DNA of 8,357 nt from an uncultured Cytophagaceae bacterium (GCA_937899305.1 CALDJV010001232.1:1-8357); one strand, 5' to 3'; positions 1 to 6,302 are shown, counted from the first letter of the stretch. Numbers and translations: made by a program. Notes: a model not told the origin generated them from the letters alone.

Positions 1-663
1 CCCGACAGAGAATGGGAGTTGCTTGATCTGGTTTCCGTCTAGTTTCAAAACTTCCAATTGATGGAGTTGCCCAATGCTTTCTGGCAAAGCCTGTAGGCGA
101 TTCTGGGACAGAAATAACGATTTCAGATGTCGAAGTCGACCAATAGAAGGAGGTAGATGCTCGATTTTATTGTAGGTCAGGCCTAACTGTTTCAGACAAT
201 GAAGTTGCTCGATGTGTTCCAGATGTCTTACCTGATTGGAGTAAAGCCACAACTTTTCTAGTTTAGGTAGCCGAAAAAGTGCCGAAGGAAGCGTGGTGAA
301 ATCATTGTTACCCAGATTGAGTATTTTCAATGCCTTAAGTTGTCCCATCCAATCGGGGAGTTGTTGGAGGTAATTTTTCTCCAAGTTCAGTACAACCAAA
401 GCTTTACAGATACCCAATTCTTCAGGAAGGGTGCTAAAACCTTGGTAGTCCAGGTGCAGATGGGTGAGGTTTTTTACATGGTGGGTTTCCAGGTTGTATT
501 TGATACAACGAAGTACTTGTCGACGTAATTCCTGACTTACTTCAAGACTATATTGGTTTTGTAGCCCTACACATAGCTGAAAGGCCAAATCTACATTGCT
601 TTCGTCGTTACTTTGGAGCAATGAGAGTAGTTTTTGGTCGGTGTCTTGGGATGCATTCATCAT
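1..663 (-). CDS. Leucine-rich repeat protein, C-terminus beyond window edge (partial)
   Basis: An uninterrupted minus-strand frame of 221 codons runs from ATG at 663 off the window start without a stop. Residues about 1-60 are a non-repeat, mostly helical N-terminal region containing NVDLAFQLCVGLQ. From residue 66 there are seven leucine-rich repeats of 22-23 residues, the last cut by the edge; examples are LVVLNLEKNYLQQLP and LKSLFLSQNRLQALPESIG. The pattern LxxLxLxxNxLxxLPxxIGxL is the common bacterial LRR type that builds a curved protein-binding solenoid. Repeat 4 is one residue short and lacks the LP. There is no signal peptide, so a cytoplasmic location is inferred unless an unseen C-terminal part changes this. 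A second ATG immediately follows the first (660). A perfect -7 element at 693-700 suggests its own promoter. The binding partner and any C-terminal effector domain cannot be judged. LRR identification is secure; function is unknown. Confidence 0.9.
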   Translation of the reverse strand, partial: MMNASQDTDQKLLSLLQSNDESNVDLAFQLCVGLQNQYSLEVSQELRRQVLRCIKYNLETHHVKNLTHLHLDYQGFSTLPEELGICKALVVLNLEKNYLQQLPDWMGQLKALKILNLGNNDFTTLPSALFRLPKLEKLWLYSNQVRHLEHIEQLHCLKQLGLTYNKIEHLPPSIGRLRHLKSLFLSQNRLQALPESIGQLHQLEVLKLDGNQIKQLPFSVG

Positions 664-692
664 CGTGATTATTTGCCTTATATTGAAGAAAT

Positions 693-700
693 CAAACGTA
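693..700 (-). promoter_or_regulatory. Bacteroidota -7 promoter element for the LRR gene
   Basis: The minus strand reads TACGTTTG, an exact match to the Bacteroidota sigma-70 -7 consensus TAnnTTTG, 29 nt upstream of the LRR start codon. No TTG at the expected -33 spacing is seen (one TTG at 711-713 is too close), so the call rests on the -7 box and its position. It lies just beyond the stop codon of the upstream membrane-protein gene, implying separate transcription of the LRR gene. Confidence 0.45.
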
Positions 701-709
701 CATAAGGCA

Positions 710-1123
710 TCAATAACCTAAAATAAAAGTCATTCGGCTGCGGTGGTTTTCCCAGGATTTCCAGCGAAAAAATGTTTTTCTGGGTACTTTCAAGGGCTCA
801 ACCCCTTTGGTATAACCAGGTTCTCTGAACCAATTCCATTTGTGTACGTGCTTGAATGGATGATCCAGATAATTATAATCCTTTTTTACCTCGGCGATAG
901 AATAGGCACTTGTTTTGAGGAGCTGAACTTCAATATCTCTTTGTTGGACTATAAAGGGAGGAAGACCATAACCATGCCAATCAGGGAGGAGAGTGAAATT
1001 ATTGATGGCATTGGTCATTGCAAAAAAGGCCAACATCAATAAGACCGCGTTTCGAGTGGTAGAGAGTAAAGCCAGCAGTTGTTCAAAATAATTTTTAGTT
1101 TGCTTATTTTCTTTATGATCCAT
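710..1123 (-). CDS. Unrecognised small single-pass membrane protein (137 aa)
   Basis: I do not recognise this family. The 137-residue product has a charged, lysine-rich N-terminus (MDHKENKQTK), then one hydrophobic stretch at about residues 26-46 (NAVLLMLAFFAMTNAINNF) that reads as a membrane anchor or an uncleaved signal sequence. The remaining 90 residues are rich in aromatic and basic residues (HKWNWFREPGY, KTFFRWKSWENHRSR). Positive charge before the hydrophobic segment suggests the N-terminus is inside and the bulk outside the cytoplasm (inference). It lies in the same direction as hemB, 68 nt after its stop, separated by a strong hairpin. It ends in TGA at 710-712. A 99-codon frame on the other strand (743-1042) is taken as a shadow, because the minus frame is longer and has a coherent membrane-protein composition. 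Coding status is likely, not certain. Confidence 0.6.
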   Translation of the reverse strand: MDHKENKQTKNYFEQLLALLSTTRNAVLLMLAFFAMTNAINNFTLLPDWHGYGLPPFIVQQRDIEVQLLKTSAYSIAEVKKDYNYLDHPFKHVHKWNWFREPGYTKGVEPLKVPRKTFFRWKSWENHRSRMTFILGY

Positions 1124-1141
1124 GTTGGTTTGATAAGTTTA

Positions 1142-1182
1142 GATGTATTGATCTTTAAGATACCTCTAAAAATCAATACATC
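1142..1182 (-). terminator. Long AT-rich hairpin behind hemB
   Basis: Arms at 1142-1157 and 1167-1182 are 16 nt each and pair along their whole length around a 9-nt loop. The outer 11 bp (GATGTATTGAT / ATCAATACATC) are perfect. The only imperfection becomes a U-G wobble in a minus-strand transcript but an A-C mismatch in a plus-strand one, which favours an RNA structure made by minus-strand transcription. It begins 9 nt beyond the hemB stop codon. There is no clear T-tract after it (the minus strand continues TAAACTTATC), so it could be a non-canonical terminator, an mRNA 3'-end stabiliser, or a DNA operator for the next gene. Confidence 0.5.
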
Positions 1183-1191
1183 AAAATATAC

Positions 1192-2163
1192 CTAACAGTT
1201 ACGCAATTCGGCAAACTCTTTGGCAAAATAAGTCAAGATAACATCCGCCCCGGCTCTCTTGATACTCAGCAAAGTTTCTTGCATTGTGTCCAAGCCATCG
1301 AGCCAGCCTTTTTGAGCTGCTGCTTTGATCATGGCATATTCTCCACTTACATTATAAGCCGCAATGGGCAAATCAAAATCCTGCTTGAGAGTACGAATGA
1401 CATCTAAGTAGGGGAGGGCAGGTTTGACCATCAAAAAATCAGCCCCTTCCGATTCGTCCAGTTCTGCCTCAATCAAAGCTTCTCTGCGGTTGGCCGGATT
1501 CATTTGATAGGTTTTTTTGTCTCCAAATTTAGGTGCCGAATCTAGTGCATCTCGAAATGGTCCATAAAATGCACTGGCGTATTTGGCAGTATAAGCCATA
1601 ATAGACACATCCTCAAAATTGGCCTCATCCAGTGCCTCACGAATAAACTCTACCCGGCCATCCATCATGTCCGAAGGAGCCACAATGTCAGCACCCGCTT
1701 CGGCTTGGGCCACTGCCATTTCGCCCAATACTTCTAATGTTTCATCGTTCAGGATTTTACCATTTTGTACAATACCATCATGGCCATCCGAACTGTAAGG
1801 GTCCATGGCAATATCGGTAATGATACAAGTATCTTCGAAACTTTCTTTGATGTCCCGAATGGTTTGTAGGTACAACCCTTCAGGATTGGTAGACTCCGTG
1901 GCCATTTTGTCTTTTTTGCTTTCGGGCAAACTCGGAAAAATAGCAAAAGACTTGATACCCAAGTTGATGCATTCATCAATTTCGTCCTTGAGCAAATCGG
2001 GCGAATAGCGATAAATACCAGGCATAGAGCTCACTTCACTCTTTTGGTTGTCTCCTTCTATTACAAACAAAGGGAAAATAAGGTCTTCTAAAAGCACTCG
2101 GTTTTCCTGTACCATTTTGCGGATTACCGACGACTTACGATTGCGACGAGGTCTTTTGAGCAT
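1192..2163 (-). CDS. hemB: Porphobilinogen synthase (delta-aminolevulinic acid dehydratase)
   Basis: HemB condenses two molecules of 5-aminolevulinate into porphobilinogen, the first common pyrrole of haem and tetrapyrrole synthesis, in the cytoplasm. The 323-residue length is normal for the family. It opens with the familiar RPRRNRKSSVIRKMVQE segment followed by DLIFPLFVIEG. Both Schiff-base lysines are visible: K194 in YTAKYASAFYGPFRDA and K247 in MVKPALPYLD. The segment at 117-130 (DIAMDPYSSDGHDG) has Asp and Ala where zinc-dependent enzymes carry a Cys triad, so this is the Mg-responsive, non-zinc type. The substrate-binding NVSGEYAMIKAAAQKGW block is at 271-287. The ATG at 2161-2163 matches the family N-terminus and has an A-rich leader instead of a Shine-Dalgarno. 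A perfect -7 element lies 26 nt upstream and a strong hairpin follows the stop, so it is probably monocistronic. Other haem genes are not nearby, which is common. Confidence 0.97.
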   Translation of the reverse strand: MLKRPRRNRKSSVIRKMVQENRVLLEDLIFPLFVIEGDNQKSEVSSMPGIYRYSPDLLKDEIDECINLGIKSFAIFPSLPESKKDKMATESTNPEGLYLQTIRDIKESFEDTCIITDIAMDPYSSDGHDGIVQNGKILNDETLEVLGEMAVAQAEAGADIVAPSDMMDGRVEFIREALDEANFEDVSIMAYTAKYASAFYGPFRDALDSAPKFGDKKTYQMNPANRREALIEAELDESEGADFLMVKPALPYLDVIRTLKQDFDLPIAAYNVSGEYAMIKAAAQKGWLDGLDTMQETLLSIKRAGADVILTYFAKEFAELRNC

Positions 2164-2189
2164 AAATATTATTTTTTTTGAAGTACAGG

Positions 2190-2197
2190 CAAATTTA
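2190..2197 (-). promoter_or_regulatory. Bacteroidota -7 promoter element for hemB
   Basis: The minus strand reads TAAATTTG, an exact match to TAnnTTTG, 26 nt before the hemB ATG. A TTG at 2213-2215 lies 15 nt further upstream, slightly closer than the usual -33 spacing, so the -33 part is weak. Confidence 0.5.
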
Positions 2198-2215
2198 AAA
2201 TTAAAACTGCTTCAA

Positions 2216-2236
2216 GAAAATTATTCATAGAATAAT
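2216..2236 (-). terminator. Weak AT-rich terminator-like hairpin after the Sel1 gene
   Basis: ATTATTC (2220-2226) and GAATAAT (2230-2236) form a perfect 7-bp stem with a 3-nt loop. In the minus-strand transcript it is followed by a short U-rich run (UUUCUU). It lies 37 nt past the Sel1 stop and just upstream of the hemB -7 element, a sensible place to end the Sel1 transcript. The stem has only one G-C pair, so its strength is doubtful. Confidence 0.35.
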
Positions 2237-2273
2237 AATGTACTTGACTCATTCACTATATTTAAGACATCCA

Positions 2274-3848
2274 TTACCTGAACTTCTCTACTTTGCTAAA
2301 CCAATACCTGGCGTATCTAGAGCTTTTACGTACTCCAATGCCTTCCGAACTGATCAATGCTAAAAAATATTGTGCATCCGGGTAGTCTTGTAGGGCGCTT
2401 TTTCTCATCCATTTGAGTGCTTTGGCATAATCTCGAGGGGCGCCAATGCCACTTAGGTACGAAGTGGCCAACAAAAATTGGGCTTCTGGATGCCCTTTGG
2501 CAGCCTGCAATTGCATTTGTTTGGCAGAACCCGTCCAATCAGTGATCATAGCATAGCGATGGATTGCCTGGGCGGGTTTTAGACTTCGGTATACACCACT
2601 GGAATAGAGGTCGAATAACAATCCCTGTGCTTTTATGCTTCCTTGTCGGGCGCTTCTTTTTGCCCAGCGAATTGCCAGCAGGTCGTCACGTGAGGTTCCT
2701 CTTCCCTCACGGTAAAAGCGTGCCAGTTGATACTGTGCTTCCAAGTCACCTTGTTGGGCTGCTTGATTCATTTGATGAAACGTTCTGGTAGCGACTAATC
2801 TTCTGTTCCACAGTTTTGCTTGGATTGGGTTTTTTACGGTGCCGATGCCATTTTGGTACATATTCACCATCAACTCCTGAGCCTCTGGGTGGTTTTTGAA
2901 GGCACTTTTTTCCAGCCACTGAAAAGCGAGTGTAGTATCTGCTTTGGCTACTCCAACCCCTTGCAAATACATGACCCCCAAAAAGTGCTGGGATTCGACA
3001 TACCCTTCCAAAGCGCCTTTTTTCATCCATTTAAACGCTTTTGTCAGATTAGGCTTGGCGCTTTGGTCATTGTAATACATGAGCCCTAGCTTGTATTGGG
3101 CCTTGACATACCCTTGTCGCGCGCTTTTTTTGATCCATTCAAAGGATTTGGTTTTATCCAATGGTACATATTTGCCCTCCAAGTAAAAACTTCCTAAAAG
3201 ACACTGAGCCTCTGCATTACCTTGTTGGGCGCTTCTTTGTATCCATTCTATTCCCTGTTTGACATTTAAGGGAACTCGATGGCCTTTTAGATATGCCATT
3301 CCCAAGGCGAGTTGAGCCCCTGAGTAACCCTTTTGGGCACTTTTTTGCATCCATTGAAAAGCTTGAGCAGGGTCTTTTCTGGTTCCAGTTCCATTCTCGT
3401 ACATTTTGCTAAGCCAATACATTCCTTTGGAGAAGCCTTGTTGGGCACTTTTTTGTATCCATTCAAATGCTTTGAATTTATTTTCAGGAATGGCTTCACT
3501 GCCGCTGAGGTATAAAATCCCTAGACCTAATTGGGCCTGTGGGTAATTTTGTCGGATGCTTTTTTTCATCCATTTCAATGATTTATCGGCATTTTTTTCC
3601 ACCCCTTTGCCATTTTGATACATGGTGGCCAAGTGATACTGGGCATCACTACGGCCATTACGGGCACTTCTTCGAACCCATTTGAACCCTTTAGTGAGGC
3701 GATGCCTTGAAATGTGTAACAACCCTAAATCGAGCTGAGCTTTGGAGTTTCCTTTGCGAGCTTTTTTTATCAATTCAGCGGATTGACTGAATCCTGGAAA
3801 CTGACTGATGACTACGAATGATAGCAAGAGAAAAAATGATTTGCGCAT
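2274..3848 (-). CDS. Exported Sel1-like repeat protein (13 repeats)
   Basis: The 524-residue product begins with a signal peptide (MRKSFFLLLSFVVISQFPGF, cleavage probably near residues 22-23), so it should be exported to the periplasm or cell surface. The rest is Sel1-like repeats (a TPR-related 36-residue helical hairpin), with repeat starts near residues 37, 69, 105, 142, 178, 214, 250, 286, 323, 371, 407, 456 and 492. Typical units carry AQxxLGxxYxxGxGV and WMKKSAxQGxxxAQ. Sel1 proteins act as scaffolds or adaptors in signalling, secretion and envelope assembly; nothing here names the partner. Repeats 9 and 11 are 48-49 residues long instead of 36 (see findings). No catalytic domain is present. 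The ATG at 3846-3848 sets the signal peptide correctly. I see no -7 consensus in the 270 bp upstream. It is flanked by terminator-like hairpins on both sides and is probably a single-gene unit. Confidence 0.93.
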   Translation of the reverse strand: MRKSFFLLLSFVVISQFPGFSQSAELIKKARKGNSKAQLDLGLLHISRHRLTKGFKWVRRSARNGRSDAQYHLATMYQNGKGVEKNADKSLKWMKKSIRQNYPQAQLGLGILYLSGSEAIPENKFKAFEWIQKSAQQGFSKGMYWLSKMYENGTGTRKDPAQAFQWMQKSAQKGYSGAQLALGMAYLKGHRVPLNVKQGIEWIQRSAQQGNAEAQCLLGSFYLEGKYVPLDKTKSFEWIKKSARQGYVKAQYKLGLMYYNDQSAKPNLTKAFKWMKKGALEGYVESQHFLGVMYLQGVGVAKADTTLAFQWLEKSAFKNHPEAQELMVNMYQNGIGTVKNPIQAKLWNRRLVATRTFHQMNQAAQQGDLEAQYQLARFYREGRGTSRDDLLAIRWAKRSARQGSIKAQGLLFDLYSSGVYRSLKPAQAIHRYAMITDWTGSAKQMQLQAAKGHPEAQFLLATSYLSGIGAPRDYAKALKWMRKSALQDYPDAQYFLALISSEGIGVRKSSRYARYWFSKVEKFR

Positions 3849-4009
3849 GATCCATTATTTGAATTGAGAGAAATACACTCACTCCCAGCTGTTAGGTATT
3901 AGGAACCAGGAGATGATTTTTATAAATGTTTATATTACTCAATTCAGGATTTTGGACGTAAACGCTACAAAATGAAATGGATAAACAATAAAATAGGGAT
4001 AAATAAGGC

Positions 4010-4029
4010 AAAAAAGAGGGTTTTGACCC
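4010..4029 (-). terminator. Hairpin with T-tract ending the deacylase/cREC operon
   Basis: On the minus strand GGGT-CAAA-ACCC forms a 4-bp stem with a 4-nt loop, followed by TC and then six T residues. An AGGG/CCCT pairing just outside offers an alternative fold. It lies about 95 nt past the stop of the cREC-type gene and upstream of the Sel1 gene, fitting an intrinsic terminator for minus-strand transcription. The short stem limits confidence. Confidence 0.45.
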
Positions 4030-4049
4030 AAAAATCCCTTCAGAGGAGT

Positions 4050-4099
4050 ACGCTTTGAATATTTATTACTTAACATAATATAAGTTAAGCAACAAGCGT
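4050..4099. repeat. Nested inverted repeat downstream of the cREC-type gene
   Basis: Outer arms ACGCTT (4050-4055) and AAGCGT (4094-4099) are perfect complements. Inside them CTTAAC (4069-4074) and GTTAAG (4084-4089) form a second perfect 6-bp pair with a 9-nt loop. The internal loop between the two stems is asymmetric (13 versus 4 nt). It could be an mRNA 3'-end structure or a protein-binding site; no T-tract follows on either strand. Confidence 0.35.
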
Positions 4100-4121
4100 T
4101 TGCAAAAACCCCCAACAAAAA

Positions 4122-4466
4122 TCAGGAGTTTCGCAAATGACGTAAATAATTATCCAGCAAACCACGAATTTGCTCCGCAGCCACGGGATTGGCCGAATGG
4201 ACATAATAACGAAGCGTTGACAAATCTAGCCCAGACTCATACACCAACCATTTGGCTGCGGCATAGCCATCGGGAGCCACCTGCCCTTGGTCATCCAATC
4301 CCAAGTCGTTGTCAAAACTGATAAAGTCGGGGAGGCCATGTAATTGAACGTAAGTCACAAAAGCGTCGTAAGTACGTACAATCACAAAGTCATAATCGGT
4401 TGGCGACTCATATACCATTTCAACGGTACGCACATCATCCAAAAACAAGTTATAAGCCATCGTCAT
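4122..4466 (-). CDS. Cyclic-phosphate-processing receiver-domain (cREC-type) protein, small stand-alone
   Basis: The 114-residue product matches my memory of the cyclic-phosphate processing receiver family, a divergent response-regulator receiver fold predicted from comparative genomics to act on RNA cyclic-phosphate ends. Visible motifs: LFLDDVR at 7-13 (an acidic pair like that of receiver domains), ISFDNDLG at 49-56 with two more aspartates, DGYAAAKWL at 66-74, and YYVHSANPVAAEQI at 87-100 with conserved His, Ser, Asn and Pro. There is no output domain and no obvious phospho-acceptor loop of a classical receiver, so a catalytic rather than signalling role is expected (inference from family). 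Its ATG overlaps the TGA of the upstream deacylase gene as ATGA, indicating translational coupling; a second ATG two codons on (4458-4460) would fit the usual family N-terminus. Family call is moderate to good; the reaction is unproven. Confidence 0.75.
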   Translation of the reverse strand: MTMAYNLFLDDVRTVEMVYESPTDYDFVIVRTYDAFVTYVQLHGLPDFISFDNDLGLDDQGQVAPDGYAAAKWLVYESGLDLSTLRYYVHSANPVAAEQIRGLLDNYLRHLRNS

Positions 4467-5518
4467 TCATTTACTTTACCAATTACCACTACGGTTTCCC
4501 CTTTATTGACCGGAGGAGTACCCAGTATAATCAAAATTACCCCTGACTCCTTGGCGTACACTGTAATAAGCTGTTTTCCAAAAAAATCGGTGATATGGCC
4601 AATTTTCATGCCTTGGCTTACGTAGTCTCCTGCCGACTTGTTGGGGTAAAAAATACCCTCAAATTCACTGCTTTGATACACCCTTTGCTTGATGAATAAA
4701 GTTGTTTTGGGAAGGCTTACCTGGCCCTGATACATCTCCAAGTGACCCAACAATTGCATTACTCCAGTAACAATTTTTCGAGCCAAAAACTGAGATGATT
4801 GCCCCAATTTACCGCATTCAATATCGATGGAGGGAATTCCTCGTTTGAAAGCTTCGGCCGAACAATAGAGACTGGGCTTATCTGCTTTCATATATTTTTT
4901 TGAGGTGGCATCAAATACAATGACGTGGTCAAAACCTAAGGCAATGGCCATTTTTTTGCCTTTTTCAGAGATGGTAGGTTTTTGTTGATGACTGTAGTAG
5001 GCCGAATAAGACATCAAATCTTCGGGAGCATCACCTGCGTGCATGTCCAGAAAAAAATCAGACCGACCAATGACCTCATTGCTAATGAATGCCGCAATGC
5101 GTTCGGTAATGGAGCCTTGCGGGTTACCAGGAAACGAACGGTTGAGATTTTTACCGTCTAAAGGGTTCAAAAAGGGACTTCTGCCCAAAAAACCCGCCAC
5201 ATTGGCCAATTGTACCAGTATGACAGTACCTTTTAGTTTTTGTAAGTCGATGGTCTCAATCAACTGTTGACCAGCCATAATGGGTGGGTATTCGTAGCCG
5301 TGTACCCCCGCAGTAATGCCTAGTACAGGCCCGTTTTGTGCTCCTCGAAACACTGTAACAGGAATAAAAGTAGTATGCTGCCCATCAGTAATGGGTACTT
5401 TAAAATGGGTTTTGCTTCCCGGTTTTACATTTTTATTTCGGAAACGAAAGTCATTTTGTCCATAAACTGAGGCCATACTAAGGCTGGTTATAATAAAAAC
5501 AATGAATAGCTTGGGCAT
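4463..5518 (-). CDS. Secreted M14-family zinc deacylase (succinylglutamate desuccinylase/aspartoacylase-like)
   Basis: The frame opens at 5611, but I choose ATG 5518 because it places a clear signal peptide (MPKLFIVFIITSLSMASVYG) at the N-terminus, giving 351 residues. Zinc ligands of the AstE/AspA type are visible: H73 and E76 in GVHGYEYPP, and H160 in FFLDMHAGD. R127 in DGKNLNRSFPG should bind the substrate carboxylate, and E234 in SIDIECGKLG is the likely catalytic glutamate. The C-terminal part from about residue 295 (AGDYVSQGMKIGHITDFFG, then ESGVIL...GETVVVIG) resembles the beta-sandwich, lipoyl-like domain that follows the catalytic domain in this family. It probably hydrolyses an N-acyl amino acid or small amide in the periplasm; the substrate cannot be named. 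Characterised AstE and AspA are cytoplasmic, so export is notable. It is 111 nt behind a beta-barrel gene and overlaps the cREC-type gene. Confidence 0.88.
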   Translation of the reverse strand: MPKLFIVFIITSLSMASVYGQNDFRFRNKNVKPGSKTHFKVPITDGQHTTFIPVTVFRGAQNGPVLGITAGVHGYEYPPIMAGQQLIETIDLQKLKGTVILVQLANVAGFLGRSPFLNPLDGKNLNRSFPGNPQGSITERIAAFISNEVIGRSDFFLDMHAGDAPEDLMSYSAYYSHQQKPTISEKGKKMAIALGFDHVIVFDATSKKYMKADKPSLYCSAEAFKRGIPSIDIECGKLGQSSQFLARKIVTGVMQLLGHLEMYQGQVSLPKTTLFIKQRVYQSSEFEGIFYPNKSAGDYVSQGMKIGHITDFFGKQLITVYAKESGVILIILGTPPVNKGETVVVIGKVNE

Positions 5519-5629
5519 TTGATTTCTTGGTTTAAATAATACCCGACAAGGTATGTATTTTAGGCGGAGGTATACAAACAAATACCCAAAAAGCGCTATT
5601 GACTGGTTCACTTTGGTAAATGCTGGAAA

Positions 5630-6271
5630 CTAAAAACCAAAGGTATATCCAACGCTTACATTAAAAATCCAAGGTGTATTGGCAATACCCACCTGCATTG
5701 CGTTGAGGGCTTCATTCTGGCCAGTTATCCGGTTTTGATAGGTAAAACCATCTGGCAGATTGGTAGACAAACGAGGCCAATAACGTATGCTGGGGGCTAC
5801 CATGATTCCCTTCAAAAAATTACGTTGTTTTTTGAAAGGCTGCCAATTGAAGTAGGCTCCAATGCCTAAAGAAAAAGTATTGTAGGCCACAATTCGGTTA
5901 TCAATCGTTTGTGCATCCCCCTCATAGTAAAGCTCAAAGCGGTGCCACTTGGGTTCGGCTCTCAAGTTAAACCATTCGTTGAAGCGATATCCCACTCCGA
6001 ATCCGGTAGTATAAGGGATATGAACGGCCAATTGCTGGGTTTTTTCTTGACCCGCCAACATTTGATTGGAAAAATTCAGTGACACCCCGTGAGAATAATC
6101 AAAGGCAAACCTTTTATAAAATAGATTGCCTTCTACATTGAAGCCATTGGCCAAAGGTTGGTTGAGTCCAAAGAGTACGTTTACTCGATTAGTCAAGGTG
6201 GGAGACTGAGCTTGTCCAACCTGATTTAGAAAGATAATCAAAGCGAAAATTGATAAAAGCGTTTTTTGCAT
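5630..6271 (-). CDS. Predicted outer-membrane beta-barrel protein (213 aa)
   Basis: The open frame extends to 6325, but the ATG at 6271 gives a proper signal peptide (MQKTLLSIFALIIFLNQVGQ, then AQS), so the 18 extra residues are discounted. The mature part, about 190 residues, is made of alternating polar and hydrophobic strands rich in Tyr, Phe, Trp and Gly, for example GFGVGYRFNEWFNLRAEPKWHRF and NTFSLGIGAYFNW. It ends NVSVGYTFGF with a terminal Phe, the usual signature of an outer-membrane barrel recognised by the BAM machinery. Length suits an 8-strand barrel of the OmpA/OprF-like or OMP_b-brl type. No TonB box or peptidoglycan-binding domain is present. Role unknown; it may be structural or a small-molecule channel. 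A near-consensus -7 element (CACCTTTG, 6303-6310) lies 31 nt upstream. It may be co-transcribed with the deacylase 111 nt downstream. Confidence 0.8.
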   Translation of the reverse strand: MQKTLLSIFALIIFLNQVGQAQSPTLTNRVNVLFGLNQPLANGFNVEGNLFYKRFAFDYSHGVSLNFSNQMLAGQEKTQQLAVHIPYTTGFGVGYRFNEWFNLRAEPKWHRFELYYEGDAQTIDNRIVAYNTFSLGIGAYFNWQPFKKQRNFLKGIMVAPSIRYWPRLSTNLPDGFTYQNRITGQNEALNAMQVGIANTPWIFNVSVGYTFGF

Positions 6272-6302
6272 CGTGTCTGCGTTTTTTTGATGATTGATGA
6301 TG

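Larger units (their letters stand above)
3849..4121. other. Intergenic region between the Sel1 and cREC-type genes
   Basis: No convincing gene on either strand. It holds the probable terminator of the upstream operon (4010-4029) and a nested inverted repeat (4050-4099), both described separately. It should also contain the Sel1 promoter, but I find no exact TAnnTTTG on the minus strand. The 4030-4121 part includes homopolymer runs but no recognisable RNA gene. Confidence 0.6.

Noticed and set aside
586..593. TAGATTTG on the minus strand, a perfect -7 match
   Set aside because: It lies inside the LRR coding sequence with no downstream gene start nearby; expected by chance in AT-rich DNA.
743..1042. 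99-codon plus-strand frame opposite the 137-aa membrane protein
   Set aside because: No recognisable domain, no promoter element and opposite to all neighbours; the longer minus frame has a coherent membrane-protein layout.
1192..2163. Possible haem-biosynthesis operon around hemB
   Set aside because: Neither neighbour is a tetrapyrrole gene, and hemB has its own -7 element and 3' hairpin.
3114..3475. Regular repeats that might suggest a CRISPR array
   Set aside because: The 108-bp unit is coding, in frame, and translates to Sel1 repeats; there are no short identical repeats with unique spacers.
3889..3899. 11-bp match CTGTTAGGTAT shared with the minus strand at 1188-1198
   Set aside because: One copy overlaps the end of hemB and the other is intergenic; a single short match is expected by chance and has no shared context.
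5519..5611. Longer N-terminus for the M14 deacylase
   Set aside because: It would bury an obvious signal peptide 31 residues in; the ATG at 5518 is the better start.
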